Assembly: GCF_020567425.1 (NCBI RefSeq)
Contig: NZ_JAJCVJ010000001.1
Coordinates: forward strand, 1,550,001-1,614,000
DNA: 64,000 nt
From: Salinirubrum litoreum
GTDB taxonomy: Archaea > Halobacteriota > Halobacteria > Halobacteriales > Haloferacaceae
Direction: 5' to 3'
Shown: piece by piece, positions 17,388-25,948 of the stretch
How positions within the stretch are numbered: position 1 is the first letter of the stretch
How the letters are laid out: each line of letters starts with the position of its first letter
Notes under the pieces: generated by a model
What the model was told of the DNA's origin: nothing
The model's input: only the letters and a program-made list of their open reading frames with translations
Databases searched by the model: none
Position numbers and translations under genes: made by a program

Positions 17388-18002
17388 TCACACCGACTCG
17401 TTCAACAGCCGTCTGCTCGTCTCGCTGAACCGGAACTCGGGCGTCGCGTCGCTCGGCAACTCGCGCCAGTCGCGCATGATCGTCCACGCCTCCTCGTCGG
17501 CGTGGTGGTGGCGAAGCCCGAAGGCGTGGCCGATCTCGTGGAGGATCAACCACGCACCCTGCGTCCCCGAGGCGTAGCCGGCGACGGCGGTCCCGTCGCC
17601 GTAGAGTCCGTAGCCCCCGGCTCGACCGGCGAGTAGAAGCACGTCACACAACACGTCGCGCGGGCGGGCCGAGTCCCACCACGAGGCCACATCCGAGAGT
17701 GACCGTCGTCGGATCACCCACGGGACGTAGGTCGGCGCACCGACGAACAGTTTCGGGTCGTGCGTCAGCGCGTCTCGGAGGACGTACCGCACCACTCCGA
17801 GTGGGAGTCGGGCGTCGCCGGGCAGGCGATCGGAAGGTGTGAGTCGGATCGCCCGCGGGACCGTCGCGGTCGCGGTGTCGGCAGGAGAGAGGGTCGTTGG
17901 CCGCACCTCGCTTCCGGCGCTGGCGGTGCCCGCCAGACCGACCGTGACACCGGTTGCGCTTGCGATTCGACCGAGGACCCCCCGGCGCGAGACCGAACGC
18001 AT
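17388..18002 (-). CDS. Tat-exported metzincin-like metalloprotease
   Basis: 204 residues from the Met at 18002. A Tat-type signal (SRRGVLGRIASATG, ending near ASAGS) directs export. The extended zinc motif HEIGHAFGLRH at residues 155-165 (HExxHxxGxxH) and a following TIMRDW that may be the Met-turn place it in the metzincin clan. The rest of the domain is short and lacks the extra Cys zinc site of archaemetzincin. It is probably a secreted protease of unknown target. An upstream in-frame Met at 18032 would bury the Tat signal, so it was rejected as the start. Confidence 0.78.
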   Translation of the reverse strand: MRSVSRRGVLGRIASATGVTVGLAGTASAGSEVRPTTLSPADTATATVPRAIRLTPSDRLPGDARLPLGVVRYVLRDALTHDPKLFVGAPTYVPWVIRRRSLSDVASWWDSARPRDVLCDVLLLAGRAGGYGLYGDGTAVAGYASGTQGAWLILHEIGHAFGLRHHHADEEAWTIMRDWRELPSDATPEFRFSETSRRLLNESV

Positions 18003-18059
18003 CTGGCTACGAGGTGGTAACCACGAGTGCATAACACTTCTGTCAGTAGTTCTGTTCGA

Positions 18060-18345
18060 TCAACTGGTAGGATGCGGGACGTGGCGGCCACGAGTGCGAG
18101 CGGACCTCTGCCACGACCGCGACAGCACCAGCAGGACACAGCACCGCAGACCGCACCTCTGTCCTCGCCAGACGCGGATGGTCGAGACGCCGGGGGCTTT
18201 CACCCCTCGTTGTCCGCGACTCACTCGACGGTGATTCTGTCTTCCGGGCGCGTTCACCTCTCGTCGTCCACGACCGATTCACCCGAACAGTCCACGACCG
18301 ACTCCACCCAGCCATCCCGGTCCGACCCCCGACCTATTTCCCGGT
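18060..18345 (+). repeat. Mosaic hairpin repeat, copy 2 (deletion derivative)
   Basis: Between divergent genes. It has the CACCGCAGAC low-complexity start and CCTCTGTCCTCGCCAGACGCG, where the core hairpin is missing and the left flank joins a later module directly. The family's terminal box GTCGAGACGCCGGGGGCTTTCACCCC follows, then CGTTGTC and several CGACCGA(C/T)TC units. It is a shortened member of the family. Confidence 0.72.
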
Positions 18346-18363
18346 CGCCTGCGACGCGAAATC

Positions 18364-19743
18364 GTGCGACTCGTAGAGGTGACAGTGCCCGCCGGCAAGC
18401 GCCAGGCCGTCCTCTCGGTGCTGGACGACGAGGAGATAGACTACGTCGTCACCGAGGAGACCAGCGGCCGAGAGTACACCGCCGTCGTCACCTTCCCGGT
18501 GCCGAAGGTCGCGGTCGAACCCGTCCTCGACGACCTCCGGGACGCGGGCCTCGGCGAGAACGCCTTCACCATCGTCCTGACGCCCGAGACCGTCGTCTCA
18601 CGCCGGTTCGAGCAGTTACAGGAGAAGTACGACGACGAGAACGACAACGGGGACCGCATCGCCCGCGAGGAACTCGTCGCCCGCGCCGCCGACCTCGCGC
18701 CGAACCGCTGGGTCTACCTCGTGATGACGACCGTCAGCGCCGTGGTCGCCACCGCCGGTCTCCTGCTGGACTCGGCGGCCGTGGTCGTCGGCTCGATGGT
18801 CATCGCGCCGCTGATCGGCCCGGCGATGGCGACCAGCGTCGGCTCCGTGCTGGCCGAGCGCGACCTGTTCGTCCGTGGGATCAAACTCCAGGCAGTGGGC
18901 GGCCTGCTGGCCGTCGTCGCCGCCGGCCTGTTCGCGCTCCTGCTCCGGACGACCGGTGTCGTCCCCCTCGGTCCCGGTGAAGTGCTGGCCATCGGCGAGG
19001 TGGAGGAGCGACTCGACCCCGGCGTACTCTCGCTGGCGGTGGCACTCGCCGCCGGTGTCGCCGGGGCGTTCAGCCTCTCCTCCGGCGTCTCCTCCGCGCT
19101 CGTCGGGGTGATGATCGCCGCCGCGCTGGTGCCGCCGACCGCCGTCGTCGGCATCGGCATCGCGTGGGGCGAACCGGCGACGGTCGTCGGCTCCGGCATC
19201 CTCGTGTTGATCAACTTCCTGTCGGTGAACCTCTCGGCGCTGGTCGTGCTCTACCTGCAGGGCTACCGCCCCGAGAACTGGTTCCGCGAGGACGAGGCCC
19301 GGACCGCGACGCTCCGCCGGATCGGGACGCTCGTCGTCGCCGTCGCCGTGCTCTCGCTGTTCCTCGGCGGAGTCAGCTACACCGCCGTCCAGACCGCCGC
19401 CTTCGAGGAGGACGCCCGCACGACCGTCGAAGGCGAGTTGGCCGACTACCCCGACGAACTGACGCTCGTCTCGATGGACGTGGAGTACGGCGGCGAACTG
19501 GTCCGCCGGCCGGCCGGCGTGGTCGTCACGGTCGGCTACCCCGCCGAGACCGATCCGCCCTCGCTCCGTGGTGATCTCGCGGGTGCGATTCACGACCTCC
19601 CGGCGGACCGGTTCGGCGTCGTCGATCCATCGACCGTGACGGTCGAAGTGCGGTACGTCGCGGTCGAACGCCCGCCGGATGCGGCGGAACTCGGGACACC
19701 GGAGACGCTGACACCGACCGCGAGACGGGCAGTGGCTGCCTGA
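18364..19743 (+). CDS. DUF389 (TIGR00341-type) membrane protein
   Basis: 459 residues from a GTG at 18364. It has an N-terminal ACT-like cytoplasmic domain (about 1-90, VEVTVPAGKRQAVLSVLDDEEIDY) and then about six hydrophobic helices with GSMVIAPLIGPAMATSVGSV and SGVSSALVGVMIAAALVPP. A C-terminal soluble domain follows. This is the TIGR00341/DUF389 pattern; the family is widespread and of unknown function, possibly transport-related. It sits alone with the repeat element upstream of it. Confidence 0.85.
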   Translation: MRLVEVTVPAGKRQAVLSVLDDEEIDYVVTEETSGREYTAVVTFPVPKVAVEPVLDDLRDAGLGENAFTIVLTPETVVSRRFEQLQEKYDDENDNGDRIAREELVARAADLAPNRWVYLVMTTVSAVVATAGLLLDSAAVVVGSMVIAPLIGPAMATSVGSVLAERDLFVRGIKLQAVGGLLAVVAAGLFALLLRTTGVVPLGPGEVLAIGEVEERLDPGVLSLAVALAAGVAGAFSLSSGVSSALVGVMIAAALVPPTAVVGIGIAWGEPATVVGSGILVLINFLSVNLSALVVLYLQGYRPENWFREDEARTATLRRIGTLVVAVAVLSLFLGGVSYTAVQTAAFEEDARTTVEGELADYPDELTLVSMDVEYGGELVRRPAGVVVTVGYPAETDPPSLRGDLAGAIHDLPADRFGVVDPSTVTVEVRYVAVERPPDAAELGTPETLTPTARRAVAA

Positions 19744-19827
19744 GAACGATCCGCCAGCCAGCCGATATGTAAAACGGAATTTTGTGCTTAGCGCGGCTTC
19801 AAGCCGTGAGCCGTCGAATATCTTGGT

Positions 19828-20541
19828 ATGCGACGAGCACTCCTCGCAGTGGCCCTCGCAGGACTCCTCCTGCTCGCGGGCTGTACCGCACCGCTCCAGA
19901 CGAACGCGTCCTCGACCGACGGGGACACCGGGCCGACGCTCTCGGCCTCGGGCACCGGCCAGATCAGCGCCGAGGCCGACCTCGCGGTCGTCTCGGTCGC
20001 CGTGACCGCCCGCGCCGACAGCGCCGACGACGCACGCGGTCAGGTCGCCGACGGCGTGGCGAGCGTCAGGCAGGCACTCGCGGACGCCGGTATCCCCGAG
20101 GACGCGGTGACGACGGCGTACTTCTCGGTCCGGCCGGAGTACGACGACGAGGACCGCATCCCCGACAGCTACCGCGCGACCCACGCGCTCCGGATCGAGA
20201 CCGACCCCGCCCGCGCCGGTGAGGTCGTCGACCTCGCGGTCGGCAACGGGGCGACCGAGGTCAACGGCGTCCAGTTCACCCTGACCGACGAGACCCGCGA
20301 CGAACTCCGCAGTGAGGCGCTCGCGCAGGCCGTCGACCGTGCCCGCGCCGACGCCGACGCGGTGGCTGGTGCGGCGGACCTGCAGATCACCGGCGTCGAG
20401 TCCATCTCGGTCGGGAACAGCTACTCGCCCGGCCCGTTCTACGCCGAGACCGCCGCAGATCGCGCCGGTGGCGCGACCAGTTTCGCGCCCGGTCCGGTGA
20501 CGGTGTCGGCGTCGGTGTCGATCACCTACACGGTCGAGTAA
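19828..20541 (+). CDS. SIMPL-domain (DUF541) lipoprotein
   Basis: A 237-residue protein with a lipoprotein signal (LLLLAGC, Cys about residue 19). The SIMPL domain follows: SASGTGQISAEADLAVVSVAVTARAD at its start and QALADAGIPEDAVTTAYFSVRPEYD in the middle. Its C-terminal strands end ASVSITYTVE. SIMPL/DUF541 proteins sit in the periplasm or on the cell surface and have been linked to stress tolerance in bacteria; no enzyme activity is known. The start is the ATG at 19828. An AT-rich 85 bp gap separates it from the DUF389 gene. Confidence 0.85.
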   Translation: MRRALLAVALAGLLLLAGCTAPLQTNASSTDGDTGPTLSASGTGQISAEADLAVVSVAVTARADSADDARGQVADGVASVRQALADAGIPEDAVTTAYFSVRPEYDDEDRIPDSYRATHALRIETDPARAGEVVDLAVGNGATEVNGVQFTLTDETRDELRSEALAQAVDRARADADAVAGAADLQITGVESISVGNSYSPGPFYAETAADRAGGATSFAPGPVTVSASVSITYTVE

Positions 20542-20562
20542 CCGAGTCCCGGACGCGACTCG

Positions 20563-20997
20563 TCACACCTCTTCCTCGGCCAACTGCCGCACCGTCAGCA
20601 CCGGCACCGGACACGTTCGGACGACACGCTCCGCGACGCTCCCGATGAGAAACCGGTTCTCGCCGTGTCGCCCGCGCGTGCCGGTGGCGACCATGTCGGC
20701 GTCGTGTTCGCGGGCGTACTCCGAGATGACTGCCGCCGGGCGACCCTCCCGCACTGCGGTCGTCACCGACTGGTCGGTGGCGTCGGTCACGGTCGCCAGT
20801 GCCTCCTCGCCGCGTTCGTGGAGTGCCTCGCGCATCTCCTCGCGGACGCTCTCGGGTGACGACTCCACCTCGCCGGCGTCGACGACGTACAGCGCGTGGA
20901 CCGAGGCGTCGAACCGCGAGGCGAGGTCGAGTGCCACCGTGATACAGCGCCGGACGCTGTCGGAGCCGTCGGTGGCGATGACGATCTCGTCGAACAT
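20563..20997 (-). CDS. UspA-family universal stress protein
   Basis: A 144-residue universal stress protein starting at MFDEIVIATDGSDSV. The Rossmann-like core ends with the ATP-binding signature GTRGRHGENRFLIGSVAERVV, a G-x2-G-x9-GS type, so nucleotide binding is likely. These proteins act in the cytoplasm in stress adaptation or as subunits of other systems. It is one of three UspA genes within 2 kb and is divergent from the next one. Confidence 0.9.
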   Translation of the reverse strand: MFDEIVIATDGSDSVRRCITVALDLASRFDASVHALYVVDAGEVESSPESVREEMREALHERGEEALATVTDATDQSVTTAVREGRPAAVISEYAREHDADMVATGTRGRHGENRFLIGSVAERVVRTCPVPVLTVRQLAEEEV

Positions 20998-21121
20998 ACG
21001 CGCCACGTCGTCGGGCCGGGGCTTAAATCCCGCGTGGTGCCGGCGGGGTCGCCGGCGATCACCGCACGTCACCCCGACCGGAGGGGGAGCGTTTTTGCCG
21101 GATGGGGTCGCACGTGGCCGT

Positions 21122-21574
21122 ATGACCGAGCCACTCGACATCGATCTCGTCCTCGCGCCGGTCGACGGGAGCGAGGAGTCCGTGACCGCGATCGAGTACG
21201 CGGTCGCCATCGCGGCCGAGTACGACGCCGACGTCCACACCGTGTACGTGCTCGGCGAGGAGGTCACGCGAGCGATCGAGACCGGCGCGGTCGACGAGAC
21301 GTCGGTCGCCGACGACACCGGAGCGTTCGTCGACACCGCCGTCGAGATCGCCGAATCGTCGGGGGTCCACCTCTCGTCGTCCATCGCCTACGGCTTCTCG
21401 ACGCGCGTGAAGACTCGCCACCCGGGTAGCGTCATCCTCGACACCGCCGAGGAACTGGCGGCCGACTTCGTCGTCGTCCCGCGCGAACCGGTCTCGGGCG
21501 ACCCGGGCGAGGTGTTAGAGAAGGCCGCCGAGTACGTCCTGCTGTACGCGAGTCAGCCGACGCTGTCGGTGTAG
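21122..21574 (+). CDS. UspA-family universal stress protein
   Basis: A 150-residue UspA-domain protein (DLVLAPVDGSEESVTAIEYAVAIAAEYDA at the N-terminus). The C-terminal nucleotide loop is altered: FVVVPREPVSGDPGEVLEKAAEYVLLYASQPTLSV lacks the canonical G-x2-G-x9-GS, so it is probably a non-ATP-binding member. It is transcribed divergently from the UspA at 20997, with 124 bp between the two starts. Confidence 0.83.
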   Translation: MTEPLDIDLVLAPVDGSEESVTAIEYAVAIAAEYDADVHTVYVLGEEVTRAIETGAVDETSVADDTGAFVDTAVEIAESSGVHLSSSIAYGFSTRVKTRHPGSVILDTAEELAADFVVVPREPVSGDPGEVLEKAAEYVLLYASQPTLSV

Positions 21575-21611
21575 TCGGGTTCGACGACGAGGCGGGCCGA
21601 CTGCGGCGACC

Positions 21612-22157
21612 CTACGACAGCCGCAACGTCATCTCCAACTCGAAGCTCTCCGCGTCGCTGGTCTCGAAGCCGATCTTCTTGTAGAGGCCCACGGCGGCCC
21701 GGTTCCAGCGTTCGACCGTGAGCCACACCTTCTCGATGCCCTCCTGCTGGCCGTAGCCGAGCAGGCCGGTCATCAGTCGGGTGCCGATGCCGGAGCGCTG
21801 GTACGCCTGGAGGACGAAGATGGCGAGTTCGTACGCCTCGCCGTCGGGCACCAGCGTCGCGTGGCCCGCCGCGTCCGGCCCGTCCCACGCGATCACGTTC
21901 AGGCAGTCGTCGGTGAGGATGTTGTCCAGCCAGTCGCGGACGCGGTCCTCGCGGGCCGGCGGGATGCCCTGCGCGCGGTCGGAGGGGTCGAAGGCGTCGT
22001 ACATCGCCACGAGCGCCTCGTACTCCGAGCGCCCGCCGATCTCCCGGTCCGGGTCGTAGGGCCGGAGTTCGATCTCGCGGTCCTCCCGGTCGGTGAACGT
22101 CAGGGGCGGCGCGTCGAACGACTCGACCGGCTCGTCGGCGAAGTTGCGGTCCGTCAT
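21612..22157 (-). CDS. GNAT-family N-acetyltransferase
   Basis: 181 residues starting at the ATG at 22157. The acetyl-CoA binding motif A is visible as IFVLQAYQRSGIGTRLMTGLLGYGQ, followed by WLTVERWNRAAVGLYKKIGFE, the GNAT beta6/7 region. Its acceptor is unknown: it could be a small amine, a peptide or a protein. The start codon lies 2 nt downstream of the preceding UspA gene's stop, so the two form an operon. Confidence 0.87.
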   Translation of the reverse strand: MTDRNFADEPVESFDAPPLTFTDREDREIELRPYDPDREIGGRSEYEALVAMYDAFDPSDRAQGIPPAREDRVRDWLDNILTDDCLNVIAWDGPDAAGHATLVPDGEAYELAIFVLQAYQRSGIGTRLMTGLLGYGQQEGIEKVWLTVERWNRAAVGLYKKIGFETSDAESFELEMTLRLS

Positions 22158-22159
22158 GG

Positions 22160-22528
22160 TCACCTGACGAGCGTGACGGTCACGTGGGAGTTCAGCAGGA
22201 CGAACTCCGCGACCTGGCCGATCTTGATCTTCCCCATCGGGCTGGTCTGGCCGCCGCCGATGACGATCTGCTCGAACCCCTCGTGTTCGGCGATCTCGAC
22301 CAGTCGACTGCCGGGGTCGCCCTCGACGCGCCGCACCTCGGCGTCGATCGCCGCCGCGTCGAGCGTCTCGCGGACCTCCTGTGCTACGTCCTCGGGCGCG
22401 GGGTCGGACTCGGGGTTGTCGAGCACCGCGACGGTCAACTCGTCGCCCGCCTCGCGGACGCGGTCGACCGTCTGCTCCAGTGCTCGGATCGAGTCCTCGG
22501 TGCCGCCGACGCCCAGTAAGACCTTCAT
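22160..22528 (-). CDS. UspA-like protein in operon with acetyltransferase
   Basis: A 122-residue compact universal-stress-type protein (MKVLLGVGGTEDSIRALEQTV; C-terminal IVIGGGQTSPMGKIKIGQVAEFVLLNSHVTVTLVR). The loop with GGGQ...G is near the usual nucleotide-binding site but is shortened. It is the first gene of an apparent two-gene operon with the GNAT gene downstream, the stop and next start being separated by 2 nt. The functional link between the two is inference only. Confidence 0.8.
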   Translation of the reverse strand: MKVLLGVGGTEDSIRALEQTVDRVREAGDELTVAVLDNPESDPAPEDVAQEVRETLDAAAIDAEVRRVEGDPGSRLVEIAEHEGFEQIVIGGGQTSPMGKIKIGQVAEFVLLNSHVTVTLVR

Positions 22529-22618
22529 ACGCGGTCGGTCGTAGGCATGGCTCAAAACCGTTGTGTGCGGCCCCCCGCGACGGAACGCTTTTTCCCTCCC
22601 CGCAGGCAACGACCGGGC

Positions 22619-23422
22619 ATGGCAGACGATCCCGCGACGACGCCCGAGTCGGGCGACGAGGAGGCGACCGAGACCGCCACCGACGAGGCGGCGACCCGGA
22701 CGCCGACCGACGACGACACCCCCCACACCTCGGGAGCGAGCGAGTCGCCGGCAGGCGACGACGCGAGCGACCAGTCCGCCGAACACGAATCGGGGACCGA
22801 GTCCGGCGACGACCAGTACGTCGACGCCGAGGACATGGCGCCACAGGAGTCCAGCGACCTCGCAGACGAGGCCGTCTCTGCCGAGGACGCGGCCGCCGAC
22901 GTGCCGGCGGACGTGCAGAAGTACGCCCGCTTCCAGAAGATGGACGGCGCGCAGTACGACCGGGTCAACGAGTTCCTGCGCGACCGGACCTACATCACCG
23001 CCCGCGAGTGGGCTATCGCTCGGCTGTGTGCCGACTTCCGGACCGAGACCGGCGTCGAGATGACGAAGATCGGCGAGAACCTGCCGCGCTTGATCCCGTT
23101 CATGACCGACACCTACACGCCGCAGGCCGTGAATCAGGCGCGCCACTCCTTCGAAGAGAAGGTGACGAAGGCCGGCGCGACGTTCCTCTACGGCGCGATG
23201 TCGGGCTTCTTCACCGCCGAGGAACTGGACGAGACCATGTACGAGGTCAGCGAGGTCGCCAAGTTCTTGCTGGAAGTCGAAGGGGTAGACCTCTCTGTCG
23301 GCGACGAGTTGGAGGCCGAAGAACGCATCTCCAGTGTGATGCGGGAGGTCAGACAGTCCAGTGCGGAACTCCGGGGCGAGGAAGTGCAGTGTCCCGAGTG
23401 CGGCCACGTCCACGAGTCCTGA
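22619..23422 (+). CDS. DUF5806-like haloarchaeal protein
   Basis: 267 residues from the ATG at 22619. The first 95 residues are an acidic, Thr/Ser/Asp-rich disordered tail. The folded part begins near VQKYARFQKMDGAQYDRVNEFLRDRTYITAREWAIARLCADFRT and ends in a CPECGHVHES half zinc ribbon. I associate this with DUF5806, which is haloarchaea-specific and of unknown function. It is divergent from the UspA gene upstream. Confidence 0.72.
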   Translation: MADDPATTPESGDEEATETATDEAATRTPTDDDTPHTSGASESPAGDDASDQSAEHESGTESGDDQYVDAEDMAPQESSDLADEAVSAEDAAADVPADVQKYARFQKMDGAQYDRVNEFLRDRTYITAREWAIARLCADFRTETGVEMTKIGENLPRLIPFMTDTYTPQAVNQARHSFEEKVTKAGATFLYGAMSGFFTAEELDETMYEVSEVAKFLLEVEGVDLSVGDELEAEERISSVMREVRQSSAELRGEEVQCPECGHVHES

Positions 23423-23469
23423 GGGTCGCGGTCGTCAACTCGCGGTCGGCGCCTGCCGACGCGACCGAC

Positions 23470-24141
23470 TCACTCCACCAACTCGCCGAACCGGTCGTAC
23501 TGCGGGGCACCACGATTCCGGGCGAGTCGTCGCAACCGCGATGCCGGGAACCGGTAGCGGTCCAACTCGTCGGGTGCAGTGTCCGCCCGGAGGGAGTCGA
23601 GATACACCGCCTCCACGACCGGTTCGTGGTCGCCGTAGTCGGCGTTCGACGCGAACTCGGCGATCGTCTTGCCGGCCGACTCGACGACCGCCTCGTCCGC
23701 TCGCTGGCCGGGTCTGCCGACGACCAGCAGGAGTTTCTCGGTCTCACGGTCGCGGACCAGATCACCCGGATCGAGGCGGTGCCGGCGACAGAGGGCCGCG
23801 TTCGCCTCCGCGTGCGGGACGAAGGTTCGCTCCCCGCAGACCGCACAGACCGCCTCGGTCGTCCCCGGCGGGGCGACGAGTCCCTCGGTCACCTCGATCG
23901 CGACCCGGCGGAGATGCTTACAGCGGGCACCGCGGATGGCGTAGTCCGGGCACGTGCAGGTCCGGTTCTGGAGGTCGACGACGTAGGTCCCGCTGTCGGT
24001 CTCGACGACGTACCGGCCGTCGCGCAGCGGTCTGACGGCCATCGGTTCGGTGCGTGCCCGGCGGGACCGGCCGGAGAAGCCGTCGGCTGGCAGTTTCGTC
24101 TTGCCGCGCGGTCGCCTCGCCGTCTGGTCGTTCTGTGACAC
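23470..24141 (-). CDS. SWIM zinc finger protein
   Basis: A 223-residue protein with a basic N-terminus. A SWIM motif CTCPDYAIRGARCKH (CxCx8-10CxH, about residues 62-76) is followed by a probable zinc knuckle (CAVCGERTFVPHAEANAALC, about 98-117). SWIM fingers bind DNA or protein; haloarchaeal homologues are uncharacterised. It is convergent with the DUF5806 gene. Confidence 0.8.
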   Translation of the reverse strand: MSQNDQTARRPRGKTKLPADGFSGRSRRARTEPMAVRPLRDGRYVVETDSGTYVVDLQNRTCTCPDYAIRGARCKHLRRVAIEVTEGLVAPPGTTEAVCAVCGERTFVPHAEANAALCRRHRLDPGDLVRDRETEKLLLVVGRPGQRADEAVVESAGKTIAEFASNADYGDHEPVVEAVYLDSLRADTAPDELDRYRFPASRLRRLARNRGAPQYDRFGELVE

Positions 24142-24298
24142 GGGAATCGGGAGCGGGGGCTCCTCGGTGGACGTAGGTCGCCGAGCTACCTAAGACTTCG
24201 TCCGAGGGGACGAGACCGCCGAATTCGGCGTCTCGGCCGGCGCGACCGGCGACGATCACTTCGAAGTGCTTTTCATACGCCCGGCGGAAGCGCCAGTC

Positions 24299-24496
24299 AT
24301 GGACTTAGACGAGGAAGCGCGCCGCCAGATCGCCGTGTCAGTCGTCGCCGTCGGCTTCTTCGTCGCACTGATCCTCGGCATCGGCGTCGTCTTCGCCAAC
24401 TCCGGACTCGGCTCGACCGGCGGGCTGGCGCTCGTCGGCGCGATCGTACTGTTCATCTTCGTCATGGCCGCCGTCGGTGTGTTTCTCTCGGACTGA
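24299..24496 (+). CDS. Two-span small membrane protein, DUF7472-like
   Basis: 65 residues from the ATG at 24299 (MDLDEEARRQIAVSV). Two hydrophobic helices (about 11-33 and 40-61) are joined by NSGLGSTGG. The pattern resembles the haloarchaeal DUF7472 family as I remember it; the assignment is tentative. Function unknown. An upstream in-frame Met would add residues with no hydrophobic or motif content, so it was not used. Confidence 0.6.
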   Translation: MDLDEEARRQIAVSVVAVGFFVALILGIGVVFANSGLGSTGGLALVGAIVLFIFVMAAVGVFLSD

Positions 24497-24550
24497 CGAC
24501 GGTCTCGGCGGCGACCTGCTACTCGACGCTCACGACCGACAGCCGACGGT

Positions 24551-25678
24551 TCAGGCTTCGGACTCTGCTTCCTCGGGGTCTGCGCCACGGTTCCGCCAGT
24601 CGTCGATCTCCGAGGCCTCGACCGACGCCAACGCGTCGCCGTAGTACGACATCGGATGCGAGACGGACTCACAGAGACCGCGCTCGTCGTCCTCCTTCAC
24701 GCAGAGATCGTACGCCTCCATCGTCGCACAGGAGGGCGGCGGGTACTGTGTGACCGGCGTGTTCTGGAGATACTCGATCTGGTAACGGATCGTCTCCGCG
24801 TCGACCGACGAGTCGCGGTACAGCGCCACGATCTCGTCGGTGTCCATCCCGATGCCGGTGAGGAAGGCGGTCAGCGAGAAGGTCGCCTCCGCGTCGAGGT
24901 CGGCTCCGCGCTGGACCCGGCGCAGGAGTCCGTCCATGCACGGCGGGAACAGTTCGGGGACGACGGTGTCCAGTTGCCGGGTGCCGGACCGGTCGGCCAG
25001 CAGTTCGCGGAGGTCGGTGATCTTCTCGTCCAGTGCCTCGACCAGCGCCTCGTTCTCGGCGATGCCCTCGAAGGGGAGGCCCTCGGCGACCCGGCGTTCG
25101 ACCGCGACCTCAAGCAGGCGGGAGAGTTCCGCACGGGTGACGCGCACCCGGCCGTCTGCCAGTTCGCGGTTCACCAGTCGCCAGCCGTCGCCCCAATCGG
25201 CCGTCGAGAGACGGAGGTACGCCCCGACTGCGACCCGGTAGCGGTCCTCGCTCCGGGCGGGCCGGTCGGCGGGCGACTCGGCGATGACGGCGTCCGCGAG
25301 GTCGAACTCCCGGAGGACGGTGTCCAGATCGACCGACGCGCCGCCGGTCCGGAGGTCGTCGTCCTGCGCGAAGTCAGCCTCGAAGCGGGCGCGGGCGGTC
25401 GCGGCCTCGGCGGCGGCGTACTTCTGCACGGCGGCCGGCGCGTCGACCAGCGAGACGAGGATGCGGGCGATGGGGTACGAGAGGAGTTCGTTCCGGTCGA
25501 ACCGCGTGGTGTCCTCGGACTCGACGGTGCCGGCCAGCAGGGCGCGTTCGACGCGTTCCAGTCCGCGCTCGACCGCCGGGGCGTCCTCGGCGATCAGCGT
25601 CGGCAGATCGGCTCCCTCCTGCTCGACGGTCTCGCGGGCCGCGTCGAAGAAGGGGTACTTGGCGTCGAGCGCGCGCAT
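24551..25678 (-). CDS. priL: DNA primase large subunit PriL
   Basis: 375 residues from the ATG at 25678 (MRALDAKYPFFDAARE). The archaeal PriL regulates and anchors the catalytic PriS subunit during primer synthesis. The C-terminal region carries four conserved cysteines, in FPPCMDGLL, PPPSCATM and YDLCVKEDDERGLCES, which are the [4Fe-4S] ligands. The rest is the expected helical domain. A much longer upstream reading frame exists but is a shadow of the cofE gene. It is divergent from cofE. Confidence 0.93.
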   Translation of the reverse strand: MRALDAKYPFFDAARETVEQEGADLPTLIAEDAPAVERGLERVERALLAGTVESEDTTRFDRNELLSYPIARILVSLVDAPAAVQKYAAAEAATARARFEADFAQDDDLRTGGASVDLDTVLREFDLADAVIAESPADRPARSEDRYRVAVGAYLRLSTADWGDGWRLVNRELADGRVRVTRAELSRLLEVAVERRVAEGLPFEGIAENEALVEALDEKITDLRELLADRSGTRQLDTVVPELFPPCMDGLLRRVQRGADLDAEATFSLTAFLTGIGMDTDEIVALYRDSSVDAETIRYQIEYLQNTPVTQYPPPSCATMEAYDLCVKEDDERGLCESVSHPMSYYGDALASVEASEIDDWRNRGADPEEAESEA

Positions 25679-25824
25679 GACCTGTGGTTTTCTGTCGGTT
25701 CGGATAAACGCGACGGTCGGGCGCGAGCCGGGGTGGCGAGGCGTCGAGACCCTCCCGTCGTGTGTTCGAAACCTGCGATCGTGCCGGAGCCTGCGAGCGT
25801 ACGACCCGCACCCGCAACCGCGCA

Positions 25825-25872
25825 GCGAACAGCCCCGGCGACCGCACTGCGAACAGCCCCGACGACCGCACT
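25825..25872. repeat. 24-nt tandem duplication in the priL-cofE promoter region
   Basis: Two units of 24 nt, 25825-25848 and 25849-25872, differ by one base. Each begins GCGAACAGCCCC and ends GACCGCACT; a third partial unit, GCGAAGGG, follows. The duplicate lies in the divergent gap between the priL start (25678) and the cofE start (25949). It could place paired sites for a regulator or be neutral slippage. Confidence 0.6.
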
Positions 25873-25948
25873 GCGAAGGGCTCCGGGAACGTCGGCTACC
25901 CTCGCCTCGCAACGACCCGTTTTTGACCCCCGCCCACCCACAGCCCGT

